This document shows, in pieces, positions 10,277-19,233 of a stretch of DNA of 64,000 nucleotides; within the stretch, counting starts at the first letter, position 1; each line of letters starts with the position of its first letter. Source of the DNA: Aquincola tertiaricarbonis. GTDB lineage: Bacteria; Pseudomonadota; Gammaproteobacteria; Burkholderiales; Burkholderiaceae_C. The position numbers were made by a program, and so were the translations under genes. The stretch spans positions 1,798,001 to 1,862,000 of the forward strand of contig NZ_CP097636.1 in the NCBI RefSeq assembly GCF_023573145.1, given 5' to 3'. Under the pieces are notes generated by a model, which was not told where the DNA came from, did no database searches, and worked only from the letters and a program-made list of their open reading frames with translations.

Positions 10277-10897
10277 GTGCCCGACACGCTCTACTACACG
10301 CCTGGTTCCGGCAACAGCCTGAAACCTGCCCTGGTGGCCCACCACACCGGCCGTCCGCTGCACCGTGTGCGCATCGACGTGCTGGCCGGCGAAAGCCGCC
10401 AGCCGGCTTTCCTGGCCATCAACCCGCGCGGTCAGCTGCCTTATCTGGTGACGTCCGACGGGCAGGGCCTGGGTGAATCCAACGCCATCGCCTGGTATCT
10501 GGCCGAGGGTTCCGCCCTGATGCCGGCCCAGCCGCTGGAAAGGGCACAGGCGGTGCAATGGATGATCTTCGAGCAAACCGCGCTCGAGCCTTTCATCTCA
10601 CCCGCGCGCTTTTTCACCGCCATCCTGCCCGGCGAGCGCGAAGCGCGCGCCGCCGAGATTGCCGCCTGGCAGGCGGCGGCCCAACCCGGCCTGGCCCGGC
10701 TGGACGCGCACCTCACCGGCCGCGACTTCGTGGTCGGCCGGCAGGTCAGCGTGGCCGACATCGCGGTGTACGGCTACACCCACCTGGCCGAGGAGGGCGG
10801 CATCGGCCTGGCGGCCTATCCGGCCGTGCAGACCTGGATCGCCCAGGTGCAGCGTGTGTTGCAGGTGCCGCCGCTCGATCGCCTGCTGCCTGCCTGA
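10277..10897 (+). CDS. Glutathione S-transferase family protein
   Basis: 206 residues from a GTG at 10277 preceded by AAGGAG. Residues ~1-80 form a thioredoxin-like N-terminal domain with LYYTPGSGNSLKPALVA and the conserved cis-Pro region (GQLPYLV) followed by GESNAIAWYLAEG. Residues ~90-200 form the all-helical C-terminal domain with VADIAVYGYTH. It probably conjugates or reduces with glutathione; the substrate is unknown. The catalytic position near the N-terminus looks like Ser, as in beta/theta-like classes. It stands alone after the chemotaxis operon. Confidence 0.88.
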   Translation: MPDTLYYTPGSGNSLKPALVAHHTGRPLHRVRIDVLAGESRQPAFLAINPRGQLPYLVTSDGQGLGESNAIAWYLAEGSALMPAQPLERAQAVQWMIFEQTALEPFISPARFFTAILPGEREARAAEIAAWQAAAQPGLARLDAHLTGRDFVVGRQVSVADIAVYGYTHLAEEGGIGLAAYPAVQTWIAQVQRVLQVPPLDRLLPA

Positions 10898-10912
10898 GCC
10901 CGCCGTCGTCCC

Positions 10913-12994
10913 ATGCCGATTTCGGTTTCCCGCCCCCACCACCAGGCCCGACCCGCCGCCGCCATCGCCGAGCTGAAGGCGCGCGAGGTGCTGGAGCGCA
11001 TCCAGGTGCCCGTCTGGGTGTTCGACATCGACCGGCGTCGCGTGCACTGGGCCAACGCCGCGGCACTGAAGGTGTGGAGCGCCCCCAGCCTGGAAGAGCT
11101 GTGCGCGCGCGACATGGGCCGCGACATGTCGGCCAGCGTGGCCGCGCGCCTGGCCCAGTACCAGGCCGATTTCATCTCGCACGACGCGCTGTTCAACGAG
11201 CAGTGGACGCTGTACCCCGGCGGCAAGCCGGTGTCGCTGCATGTGCACTACAGCGGCCATCGGCTGCCCGATGGCCGCATGGCGATGCTGTGCGAAGGCC
11301 TGCCGGTGCAGTCGCCGTCGCCCGAGTCGCTGCGGTCGGTCGAGGCGCTGCTGCACACGCCGATGATGATCGCGCTGTACCGGCTGGACGGGCAGCCGCT
11401 GTACCGCAACCCGGCGGCGCGTGCTTCGGTGCGGTCGCTGGACGAGCCGTTGCAGGAGCGCTTTGCCGACCCCGCCGCGCTGGGCCGTCTGCGCCACGCC
11501 ATCGACGCCCAGGGCCATGCCACGCTGACCATGGCGGTGCGCGCCGCCAACGGCGAGCGCTGGCACGAGGTGTCGGCCCACCGCCGGCTGGACGCCGTCA
11601 CCGGCGAGGCCGCGCTGCTGGTCAGCGAGGTGGACGTGACCCCGCTCAAGCAGAGCGAGGCACGGGCGCTGTTCCTGTCGGAGCACGATCCGCTGACCGG
11701 GCTGCCCAACCGCAACCTGGCCCAGCGGCACTTCCACCTGCTGGCCGAGCAGGTGCAGCGCTGCACCGAAGCACGGCCGCTGCAGGCCGCGGTCATCCTG
11801 ATCGACCTCGACCGCTTCAAGGACGTCAACGATTCCTGGGGCCATGCGGCCGGCGACGAGCTGCTGGTGGAAGTGGCCCAGCGGCTGGGCGCCTCGGTGC
11901 GCCGCGGCGACATGGTGGCCCGCTTCGGCGGTGACGAGTTCCTGATCCTGCTGAGTGCACCCGAGGTGCGCAGCGAGATCGAGCGCATCCACCCGCGGCT
12001 GCGCGCTGCGCTGGCGGCGCCGTTCGAGATCGGCGGCGTGCGCACCCATGTCTCGGCCACCGTGGGCGCCAGCGTGTACCCCGAAGACGGCGAAGCCTTC
12101 GAGACGCTGCTGCAGCATGCCGACTTGGCCATGTACCAGGGCAAGGCCGGCGGCCGCGATGCCCTGAGCTTCTACCAGCGCGGGCTGAGCGACCGCCTGC
12201 GCGCCCGCACCCAGCTGGAGGAAGAACTGCGCCAGGCCATCGCCCGGCGCGAGTTCATCGTCTACTACCAGCCGCGCATGGGCGTACAGCCCGGCGAGGT
12301 GGTGGGCGCCGAAGCTTTGGTGCGCTGGCGCCACCCGCAGCGCGGCCTGGTGCTGCCGGGCGAGTTCATCCCGCTGTGCGAAGAGGTGGGGCTGATGCGC
12401 GACCTGGGGCGCCAGGTGTTCGAACAGGCGGCGCGGCAACAGGCGGCGTGGATCGCCGAGGGCCACCGCCTCAAGCTCTCGGTCAACCTGTCGCCGCGGG
12501 AGTTCGAAGACCCGGCGCTGCTGCCCGACCTGGAACGCACGCTGGCCGCCACCGGCTGCCCGCCGCAGGCCATCGAGCTGGAGATCACCGAGTCGATGCT
12601 GATCGACGAAGGCGACCAGCCGCTGCGCATGCTGCAGGGCATGCGGGCGCTGGGCCTGTCGATCGCGCTGGACGACTTCGGCATGGGTTACTCCAACCTG
12701 GCCTACCTGCAGCGCTTTCCGTTCAGCACGCTGAAGATCGACCGCAGCCTGGTGCAGGCGCCGCCGCATGAGCGGCCGCTGGCCGAGGCCATCGTGGCGC
12801 TGTGCCGTGCGATGAAGCTGCGCCCGGTGGCCGAAGGCGTGGAAAACGCCTGCCAGCACCAATGGCTGCTGGCGCAGGGCGTGCGCGACTTCCAGGGCTA
12901 CCTGTTCGCGCGCCCGATGCCGGTGCTGGAATTCGAGGCCATGCTCAACGGCTGCCGGTCGCTGACGCCCGAGCCGGCATCGCCAGCGCCGTAG
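10913..12994 (+). CDS. PAS-GGDEF-EAL dual c-di-GMP protein
   Basis: 693 residues, cytoplasmic (no membrane helices). The first ~240 residues contain two PAS-like regions (VPVWVFDIDRRRVHWAN, then TPMMIALYRLDGQPLYRN). GGDEF domain ~255-420 with LIDLDRFKDVND and an intact FGGDEF motif. EAL domain ~430-680 with AEALVRWRHP, NLSPREF, EITESM, DDFGMGYSNL, LKIDRSLV and VAEGVEN. Both catalytic sites look complete, so it may make or break c-di-GMP depending on signal. Its 3' end overlaps the convergent cobA gene by 50 bases. Confidence 0.92.
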   Translation: MPISVSRPHHQARPAAAIAELKAREVLERIQVPVWVFDIDRRRVHWANAAALKVWSAPSLEELCARDMGRDMSASVAARLAQYQADFISHDALFNEQWTLYPGGKPVSLHVHYSGHRLPDGRMAMLCEGLPVQSPSPESLRSVEALLHTPMMIALYRLDGQPLYRNPAARASVRSLDEPLQERFADPAALGRLRHAIDAQGHATLTMAVRAANGERWHEVSAHRRLDAVTGEAALLVSEVDVTPLKQSEARALFLSEHDPLTGLPNRNLAQRHFHLLAEQVQRCTEARPLQAAVILIDLDRFKDVNDSWGHAAGDELLVEVAQRLGASVRRGDMVARFGGDEFLILLSAPEVRSEIERIHPRLRAALAAPFEIGGVRTHVSATVGASVYPEDGEAFETLLQHADLAMYQGKAGGRDALSFYQRGLSDRLRARTQLEEELRQAIARREFIVYYQPRMGVQPGEVVGAEALVRWRHPQRGLVLPGEFIPLCEEVGLMRDLGRQVFEQAARQQAAWIAEGHRLKLSVNLSPREFEDPALLPDLERTLAATGCPPQAIELEITESMLIDEGDQPLRMLQGMRALGLSIALDDFGMGYSNLAYLQRFPFSTLKIDRSLVQAPPHERPLAEAIVALCRAMKLRPVAEGVENACQHQWLLAQGVRDFQGYLFARPMPVLEFEAMLNGCRSLTPEPASPAP

Positions 12995-13769
12995 GCTGGT
13001 CGGCCGCGGCGGCCTGCAGCCCCTGCAGCACATCGCCCACGATGATGATGGAGGGGCTGCCCAGGCCATGGTCGGCAATGGCCTGCGGCAGCTGGCCCAG
13101 CGTGGTGACCACGTGCCGCTGCTGCGGCAGCGAAGCCTGCTGCACCACCGCCGCCGGGGTGGCCGCAGGCAGGCCTTGCAGCAGGCCTTGCTGCAGCCGT
13201 GCCACCTGGGCCACGCCCATGTACACCACCAGCGTCAGGCCCTGGGCGGCGGCCTGCGCCAGCACCGGCCAGTCGGGGCCGCTGCCGCCTTCGCGCGCAT
13301 GGCCGGTCACGAACATCACGCCCTGGGCATGGTCGCGGTGCGTCAGCGGTGCGCCGATGCCGGTGGCTGCCGCCAGGCCCGAGGTGATGCCGTTGACCAC
13401 CGTCACCGGCACGCCCTGGGCCTGCAGCGCCTGCACCTCTTCGCCGCCGCGGCCGAAGACGAAAGGGTCGCCGCCCTTGAGCCGCACCACCTGCTCGCCC
13501 TTGAGCGCCTCGGCCACCATCAGCTTTTCGATGAAGGCCTGCGGCGTGCTGGCGCAGCCGCCGCGCTTGCCCACGTGCACGATGCGGGGCCGCCGCCGGC
13601 CCAGCGCAAAACGCAGCAGTGCATCGCTGACCAGGTCGTCCACCAGCAGCACGGTGGCCGAGCGGATGGCGCGCAGGGCCTTGATGGTCAGCAGTTCGGG
13701 GTCGCCGGGGCCGGCGCCCACCAGGGTGCAGCGGCCGGTGCCGGTGGCGGGCTTGAGCGGGGTGTTCAT
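12945..13769 (-). CDS. cobA: Uroporphyrinogen-III C-methyltransferase (SUMT)
   Basis: 274 residues. It carries the SUMT signatures LVGAGPGDPELLTIKALRAI at the N-terminus and VVRLKGGDPFVFGRGGEE in the middle, plus PVTVVNGITSG and PLTHRD. It methylates uroporphyrinogen III at C2 and C7 with SAM to give precorrin-2, the shared precursor of siroheme and cobalamin. It is a stand-alone methylase, not the CysG fusion. It overlaps ybiB by four bases and is the last gene of the nitrate operon, which suits siroheme supply for nitrite reduction. Confidence 0.94.
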   Translation of the reverse strand: MNTPLKPATGTGRCTLVGAGPGDPELLTIKALRAIRSATVLLVDDLVSDALLRFALGRRRPRIVHVGKRGGCASTPQAFIEKLMVAEALKGEQVVRLKGGDPFVFGRGGEEVQALQAQGVPVTVVNGITSGLAAATGIGAPLTHRDHAQGVMFVTGHAREGGSGPDWPVLAQAAAQGLTLVVYMGVAQVARLQQGLLQGLPAATPAAVVQQASLPQQRHVVTTLGQLPQAIADHGLGSPSIIIVGDVLQGLQAAAADQPTALAMPARASATGSR

Positions 13770-14731
13770 GCGGCGGTGCCTACCTGTTGGTTGCCTTGCA
13801 GGCTGCGCAGCGCGGCCAGGCTCTTGAGCACCAGGGCCACCTGCGCTTCCAGCGGATCGGGTGCGGGCTTTTCGCCGCTCATCACCGCCTGGATGTACAG
13901 CGCGGTGGTGGCGGCATCGTGGGTGCGCGGCAGCAGCGGCAGGGTGGCCAGCACGCCTTCCTGCGCAGGGCAGCCCAGCTCGGGCCGCGGCTGGCCGCCG
14001 ATCCAGCCTTCGATGCGGGGCAGGCGGCGCGGGTCGGCCACGGCCTCGCCCTCGGTGCCGCGCAGCAGCATCATGTGGGCGCCGGCCTGGCGGGCGAACT
14101 GGCCCATCAGCTCGCCGAATTCAGGGTGGGTGTAGCTGGCCAGGCGCAGCGCGGGCGCCCCTTGCACCGGGTCCAGCAGCTTGGCCACGGTGTGGCCCGA
14201 GTTGCGCAGGCCGATGGTCCAGCGCACGTCCAGCAGGCGCGCCAGCGGCGGGCACAAGGCATCGATGCACAGGAAGGCCGGCTCGCGCCGGGCCCAGGCC
14301 TGCTCGACCTCGTCCACGCTGTGGGCGATGGGCAGGCCCAGGTCGTGCAGCACGTCGGCCGTGCTCACCCGCTTGGGGTCGTGGCGGGGGCCGTGCATCA
14401 GCACCGGCACGCCTTCCTGCGCCAGGCGCATGGCCAGCAGCGGCGTCAGGTTGGGCAGGCGGCGGGCGCCGTTGTAGGTGGGCAGCACCACGACCGGCTG
14501 GTCGGCCGCCACCGGGGCGCAGCGGGCATGCACCGCGGCCAGAAAGCCGCACAGCTCGTCCAGTGTTTCGCCCTTCATGCGCATCGCGATGGCGAAGGCG
14601 CCCACCTCCAGGTCGCTGACCTGGCCGTCGAGCACCAGGCCCATCAGGTCCTGGGCTTGTTCGATGCTGAGGGACCGTGCCCCGGCGCTGCCGCGGCCGA
14701 TCTCCTTGATGTAGTGACTGATGCTGCTCAT
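13766..14731 (-). CDS. ybiB: YbiB-like, TrpD2-family DNA-binding protein
   Basis: 321 residues from the ATG at 14731, preceded by GCAGGAGA on the minus strand; an upstream in-frame ATG adds ten poorly fitting residues. The fold is that of the anthranilate phosphoribosyltransferase (TrpD) family: N-terminal helical domain with LMGLVLDGQVSDLEVGAFAIA, then VVVLPTYNGARRLPNLTPLLA. The Gly-rich PRPP loop of true TrpD is replaced by YNGARR, as in YbiB/TrpD2, which binds nucleic acid rather than acting in tryptophan synthesis. It sits between nasA and cobA, a recurring but unexplained arrangement. Confidence 0.82.
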   Translation of the reverse strand: MSSISHYIKEIGRGSAGARSLSIEQAQDLMGLVLDGQVSDLEVGAFAIAMRMKGETLDELCGFLAAVHARCAPVAADQPVVVLPTYNGARRLPNLTPLLAMRLAQEGVPVLMHGPRHDPKRVSTADVLHDLGLPIAHSVDEVEQAWARREPAFLCIDALCPPLARLLDVRWTIGLRNSGHTVAKLLDPVQGAPALRLASYTHPEFGELMGQFARQAGAHMMLLRGTEGEAVADPRRLPRIEGWIGGQPRPELGCPAQEGVLATLPLLPRTHDAATTALYIQAVMSGEKPAPDPLEAQVALVLKSLAALRSLQGNQQVGTAA

Positions 14732-14788
14732 GAACGACGTCTCCTGCGCGCAGGTTCGCAAGTTTCGGACCCTGGGCGCGCGGATGTT

Positions 14789-17593
14789 TCAGGCGGTGAC
14801 CGGGGCGGCCACCAGGCGCTTGAGCTCCGGGATGCAGGAGCCACAGTTGGTACCGCATTTCAACCCAGCCTGCAGCTGCTGCAGGCGCTCGGCGGCACTG
14901 CCGCTGCAGCGGGGCAGCGCGGCTTCGATGTCGGTGGTGCTGACGTTGAAGCAGGTGCACACCTGGCGCCCGCGCACCGGCGTGGGCACGGGCGGCTGCG
15001 GGCCGCCCTGCAGCAGCTGGCGGCCATAGGCCTGGGTGGGCAGTTCGTCCTGCAGCAGCGGCTTGAGCCAGCTTTCGGCGCGGGCATCACCCGCCAGCAG
15101 GAAGGCTTCCAGCCGGCGGTCTTCCTGCACATGGCGCAGCCGCACCGCGCGGCGCTGGCCGCGGCGGGCGTCTTCGTAGTGCAGCACCGGCGCATCGTGG
15201 CTGCCGTAGGCCAGGCCCAGCAGGGTTTCGATGCGGCGCACCAGCGACATCGGCGGCGGGCCTTCATGCGCGGCCTTGAACATCAGCCCGCTGCGCTGGT
15301 GGCCGAAGGGCACGCACAGGGCATGGCTGAACTCGTGCATCAAGGCCTGCAGCGCCCGCCGCGCGGGCAGCAGCTCTTCGTCGGGCAGCCAGGCCAGGGC
15401 CGTCAGGCGCCAGGGCAGCTCGGCCTTCAGCAGCTTGACGGCGCAGTGCTTCAGCTCGGGCTGCTTGGAGCGCGGGCAGTAGCGCGGCGTGGTGAGGGCA
15501 TTCACCCCGGCCAGCGGCTCGCCACGGGCGCTGCGGCCGGAGACAAACTCTTCGCCCCAGTGCATCGCGATGTAGGCCTGCATCGGCCCCAGGCCCTCGT
15601 CGGCCGCGGCCGGCAGCACGATGGAGCCGCGCCGCGAGGTGACGTGCACCAGGTCGCCGGGCTGCAGGCCCAGGCGCTGCAGCTCGTGGGGGTGCAGGTC
15701 CACCGTGGGCTCGGGCGCCTGGCCGAACAAGCGCCCCAGGTTGCCGGTGCGGCTCATGCCATGCCACTGGTCGCGCAGGCGGCCGGTGTTCAGGCTGAAG
15801 GGGTGGCGCACGTCGCGCGGCTCGGCCACCGGCTCGAAGGGCGTGTCGAAGAAGCGTGCGCGCCCGTCCTCGGTGGGGAACACGCCGTCCTCGTACAGCC
15901 GGGCGCGGCCGCTGGCCTGGCCGGCGGGCAGCGGCCACTGCTGCGGTCCGGCGCTGTCCAGCAGCGCATAGCTGAGGCCGGTGATGTCGAGGTCGCGGCC
16001 ACGGGTGGTCTCGCGGTGCTCGTTCCACACCTGCTCGGGCGTGCTGTAGTCGAACAGCGGCATCTCGCCCGGGCGCAGCCGGCCTTCCAGCCGTTGTGCC
16101 AGCTCGGTGGCAATGTGCCAGTCGTGCCGGGCCTGGCCGGGCGCGGCCACCGCACGCCGCACGCGGCTGATGCGGCGCTCGCTGTTGGTCACGGTGCCTT
16201 CCTTCTCGCCCCAGGTGGTGGCAGGCAGCAGCAGGTCGGCGAAGGCGGCGGTGGCGGTGGTGGAGAAGGCTTCCTGCACCACGACGAAGTCGCAGCGCCG
16301 CAGGGCCTCGCGCACCAGCGCCTGGTCGGGCATCGACTGGGCGGGGTTGGTGCAGGCAATCCACAAGGCCTTGATCTGTCCTTCGGCCGCGGCCTTGAAC
16401 ATCTCCACCGCGCTCTTGCCCGGCTGCTCGGGGATGCGGGGCACGCCCCAGAAGGCGGCCATCTCGGCGCGGTGCGCCGGGTTGGCCAGGTCACGGTGGG
16501 CGGGCAGCAGGTTGGAAAGGCCGCCCACCTCGCGCCCGCCCATCGCATTGGGCTGGCCGGTGAGCGAGAAGGGTCCGGCGCCGGCGCGGCCGATCTGCCC
16601 CGTGGCCAGGTGCAGGTTGATCAGCGCCGCGTTCTTGGCCGTGCCGCTGGCGCTCTGGTTGAGGCCCTGGCAGTAGAGCGAGAGGGTGGGGCTGCGGCCT
16701 TCGCCCGGTGCGTCCAGCCCGGCGAACCAGGCGGCGGCCTGCAGCAGCGCGGGCTCGGTCAGGCCGGTCAAGCGGCTGGTTTCACGCGGGGTGAACTCGG
16801 CCACGCGGACGCGCAGCGCCTCGAAGCCCTGGGTATGGGCCTCGATGTAGTCGCGGTCCAGCCAGCCTTCGGCCAGCATCAGGTGCAGCAGGCCGTGGTA
16901 CAGCGCCACGTCGCTGCCGGGCAGCAGCGGCAGGTGCAGGTCGGCGGCGGCTGCGGTGTCGGTGCGCCGCGGGTCGGCCACGATGATGCGCAGCCGCGGG
17001 TCGGCGCGCTTGGCATCCTCGATGCGGCGGAACAGGATGGGGTGCGCCCAGGCGGTGTTGGCGCCGGTGATGAAGAGGGTGCGCGCATGGGCAAGGTCGT
17101 CGTAGCAGGCGGGCGGCGCATCGGCACCCAGCGTGGCCTTGTAGCCGGCCACCGCGCTGCTCATGCACAGGCGCGAGTTGGTGTCGACGTTGTTGGTGCC
17201 GATCAGCGCCTTGGCCAGCTTGTTGAAGACGTAGTAGTCCTCGGTGAGCAACTGGCCCGAGAGGTAGAAGCCCACCGCGTCGGGGCCATGGGTGCGGATG
17301 GCCTGCTCGAAGCGGTCGGTGGCCAGGGTCATGGCCTCGTTCCAGCTCAGCGGTTGCGGCGCGGCGTCGCGGTGGGCGCGCCGCATCGGGAACAGCAGCC
17401 GCGCATGCTGGGTGATGGGGGCGCTGGCCGTCAGGTGCAGCGTGCTGCCCTTGCTGCACAGGCGGCCGAAGTTGGCCGGGTGGTCCGGGTCACCGCGCAC
17501 GCCGGTGATCTGTTCGCCCTTCGATTCGATGACCACGCCGCAGCCCACGCCGCAGTAGGGGCAGGTGGAGCGGGTTTCCCGCAGCGCCGTCAC
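14789..17593 (-). CDS. nasA: Assimilatory nitrate reductase catalytic subunit NasA
   Basis: 934 residues from a GTG start overlapping the upstream stop (GTGA). The N-terminal [4Fe-4S] motif CPYCGVGCGV with a fourth Cys in GRLCSKGS is followed by molybdopterin guanine dinucleotide oxidoreductase domains to ~residue 680. The last ~65 residues form a BFD-like [2Fe-2S] domain (CTCFNVS, then CGTNCGSC). No Tat signal, so it is cytoplasmic. It reduces nitrate to nitrite with electrons from the flavoprotein encoded just upstream. Nitrite reductase itself is not in this window. Confidence 0.95.
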   Translation of the reverse strand: MTALRETRSTCPYCGVGCGVVIESKGEQITGVRGDPDHPANFGRLCSKGSTLHLTASAPITQHARLLFPMRRAHRDAAPQPLSWNEAMTLATDRFEQAIRTHGPDAVGFYLSGQLLTEDYYVFNKLAKALIGTNNVDTNSRLCMSSAVAGYKATLGADAPPACYDDLAHARTLFITGANTAWAHPILFRRIEDAKRADPRLRIIVADPRRTDTAAAADLHLPLLPGSDVALYHGLLHLMLAEGWLDRDYIEAHTQGFEALRVRVAEFTPRETSRLTGLTEPALLQAAAWFAGLDAPGEGRSPTLSLYCQGLNQSASGTAKNAALINLHLATGQIGRAGAGPFSLTGQPNAMGGREVGGLSNLLPAHRDLANPAHRAEMAAFWGVPRIPEQPGKSAVEMFKAAAEGQIKALWIACTNPAQSMPDQALVREALRRCDFVVVQEAFSTTATAAFADLLLPATTWGEKEGTVTNSERRISRVRRAVAAPGQARHDWHIATELAQRLEGRLRPGEMPLFDYSTPEQVWNEHRETTRGRDLDITGLSYALLDSAGPQQWPLPAGQASGRARLYEDGVFPTEDGRARFFDTPFEPVAEPRDVRHPFSLNTGRLRDQWHGMSRTGNLGRLFGQAPEPTVDLHPHELQRLGLQPGDLVHVTSRRGSIVLPAAADEGLGPMQAYIAMHWGEEFVSGRSARGEPLAGVNALTTPRYCPRSKQPELKHCAVKLLKAELPWRLTALAWLPDEELLPARRALQALMHEFSHALCVPFGHQRSGLMFKAAHEGPPPMSLVRRIETLLGLAYGSHDAPVLHYEDARRGQRRAVRLRHVQEDRRLEAFLLAGDARAESWLKPLLQDELPTQAYGRQLLQGGPQPPVPTPVRGRQVCTCFNVSTTDIEAALPRCSGSAAERLQQLQAGLKCGTNCGSCIPELKRLVAAPVTA

Positions 17594-18810
17594 TGGGTCA
17601 CCCCCCGTCCGAAGATCAGGCGGTCGCGGATGTCCTCGATGTCGCGGCCTTCGCGCAGCAGGTCGAAGTACCAGGGGCCGTCGGCGGTGTCGCCGTACAG
17701 GCAGGCGCCCACCAGCTTGTTGTCCTGGATCACCAGCTTCTTGTAGACGCCGCCGAACGGGTCGCTCATCACGATCTCCTCGGTGTGTTCACCACCCATG
17801 AAGTTGCCTGCGGAAAACAGGTCGATGCCGGTGACCTTGAGCTTGGTGCTGGTCTGGCTGCCGGTGTAACGGCCCGAGCCCACCTGCGCCAGGTGGGTGG
17901 CGCACACCCGGCCCTGCTCATACAGCGGCGCCACCAGGCCGTAGGCCACGCCGCGGTGGGCGGCGCACTCGCCCACGGCGTACACCCGCGGGTCGGTCAC
18001 CGTCTGCAGCGTGTCGCCCACCACGATGCCGCGCAGGCAGTGCAGGCCCGCCGCCTCGGCCAGCGCGACGTTGGGCCGGATGCCGGCCGACATCACCACC
18101 AGGTCGGCCGCGATCTCGCTGCCGTCGGCCAGGCGCACGGCGCGCACGCGGCCCTCGGCCGGGTCGCCCAGCAGCGCCTGCGTCTGCGCACCGAGCGCAA
18201 AGCGCAGGCCGCGGTCCTCCAGCGCCTGCTGCAGCAGCCGGGCGGCGGGTTCGTCCAGCTGCCGCTCCAGCAGCCAGCGGCCGATGTGCACCACCGTCAC
18301 CTGCATGCCGCGCAGCATCAGGCCGTTGGCGGCTTCCAGGCCCAGCAGCCCGCCGCCGATGACCACCGCATGGCGGTAGCGGGCCGCGGCATCGATCATG
18401 GCCTGGGTGTCGGCGATGTCGCGGTAGGCGATGACCCCAGGCAACGTGTTGCCCGGGATGGGCGGCATGAAGGGCGTGGAGCCGGTGGCCAGCAGCAGCC
18501 GGTCGTAGGTGGCCTCGGTGCCGTCGTCGGCGCGCACCCGGCGCAGGTGGCGGTCGATGTCCACCACCTTGCGGCCCAGGTGCAGTGTGATGCCGTGCTG
18601 CGCGTACCACTCGTGCGGGTTCAGCACGATCTCGTCCAGCGTCTGCTCGCCGGCCAGCACCGGCGACAGCATGATGCGGTTGTAGTTGGGGTGCGGCTCG
18701 GCCCCGAAGACGGTGATGTCGTACAGCCCCGGGGCGATCTTCAGCAGCTCTTCCAGGGTGCGCACGCCGGCCATGCCGTTGCCCACCATCACCAGTTTGA
18801 GTTTGTTCAT
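17590..18810 (-). CDS. FAD/NAD(P)H oxidoreductase, NasC-like (NirB N-terminal half)
   Basis: 406 residues from the ATG at 18810 (MNKLKLVMVGNGMAGVRTL). It has an FAD-binding Rossmann motif at the N-terminus, a second NAD(P)H-binding motif VVIGGGLLGLEAANGL near residue 150, and a C-terminal region with DPFGGVYKKLVI. It matches the flavin half of the large nitrite reductase NirB but stops before the [2Fe-2S] and siroheme domains. With nasA directly downstream and overlapping, it is best read as the electron-donating subunit of the nitrate reductase, like Klebsiella NasC. It is the first gene of the operon. Confidence 0.85.
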   Translation of the reverse strand: MNKLKLVMVGNGMAGVRTLEELLKIAPGLYDITVFGAEPHPNYNRIMLSPVLAGEQTLDEIVLNPHEWYAQHGITLHLGRKVVDIDRHLRRVRADDGTEATYDRLLLATGSTPFMPPIPGNTLPGVIAYRDIADTQAMIDAAARYRHAVVIGGGLLGLEAANGLMLRGMQVTVVHIGRWLLERQLDEPAARLLQQALEDRGLRFALGAQTQALLGDPAEGRVRAVRLADGSEIAADLVVMSAGIRPNVALAEAAGLHCLRGIVVGDTLQTVTDPRVYAVGECAAHRGVAYGLVAPLYEQGRVCATHLAQVGSGRYTGSQTSTKLKVTGIDLFSAGNFMGGEHTEEIVMSDPFGGVYKKLVIQDNKLVGACLYGDTADGPWYFDLLREGRDIEDIRDRLIFGRGVTQ

Positions 18811-18867
18811 CGACGACGACAGACGCACGAAGCTCCTCCGAGAGCGGCAAAGGTGCGGCAGGCCCCA

Positions 18868-18974
18868 GGAAGCCGCAATGCTTCCAGGTCTGCCCGGGAG
18901 GGTCATGGCTGCGCACGTCGGTGTGCACGGCAACCGTGCACTACAGGCACACGGCGGTGGCGCTTCGCTGCGCC
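18868..18974 (-). promoter_or_regulatory. Putative ANTAR-target hairpins in the nitrate reductase leader
   Basis: On the minus strand, GGCGC-AGCGAA-GCGCC (18974-18959) and GGAAGC-ATTGCG-GCTTCC (18885-18868) each form a stem with a six-base loop having A1 and G4, the signature bound by ANTAR proteins such as NasR and NasT. They are ~73 bases apart, longer than usual, with an 8-bp triloop palindrome between them (18923-18941, GTGCACGG/CCGTGCAC). I see no U-tract terminator before the start codon, so control might be of translation or Rho-dependent. Confidence 0.5.
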
Positions 18975-18989
18975 GCCGGGCAGAGACCT

Positions 18990-19004
18990 GCAGCATCCGT
19001 GCCA
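18990..19004 (-). promoter_or_regulatory. Sigma54 (-24/-12) promoter of the nitrate reductase operon
   Basis: The minus strand reads TGGCACG-GATG-CTGC, with GG and GC exactly ten bases apart; the -24 half is a perfect consensus match and the -12 half has one change (CTGC for TTGC). Transcription would start near 18978, leaving a ~168-base leader. The 423 bases between 18810 and 19234 contain this promoter and leader and otherwise no gene. Confidence 0.68.
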
Positions 19005-19233
19005 GTGGCAAATCCCACGCTTGGTGCGGTCGTCAGCCTCTTTTTCACCACACCAGATGGCTGGGGTGCGCACAATTCACGCGCCTGCGGGGTGTTGGTG
19101 CCATGGGCATCGGACGCCAAGCTAGGGAGAATAGGCCTGCATGTGCCCGCCGTGACTTGTGTCGTGGCGGTGGGCGCCTCACCATAGAAAGCCTGCTTGC
19201 TGGTCGTTCCTGCGCGACTTGCGGAATGTCTCG

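Noticed and set aside
13787..17746. Open frame of 1319 codons on the plus strand across the nitrate operon
   Set aside because: It is antisense to nasA and its neighbours, is rich in Gln/Ala/His/Gly as expected for a shadow of high-GC codons, and has no recognisable domain.
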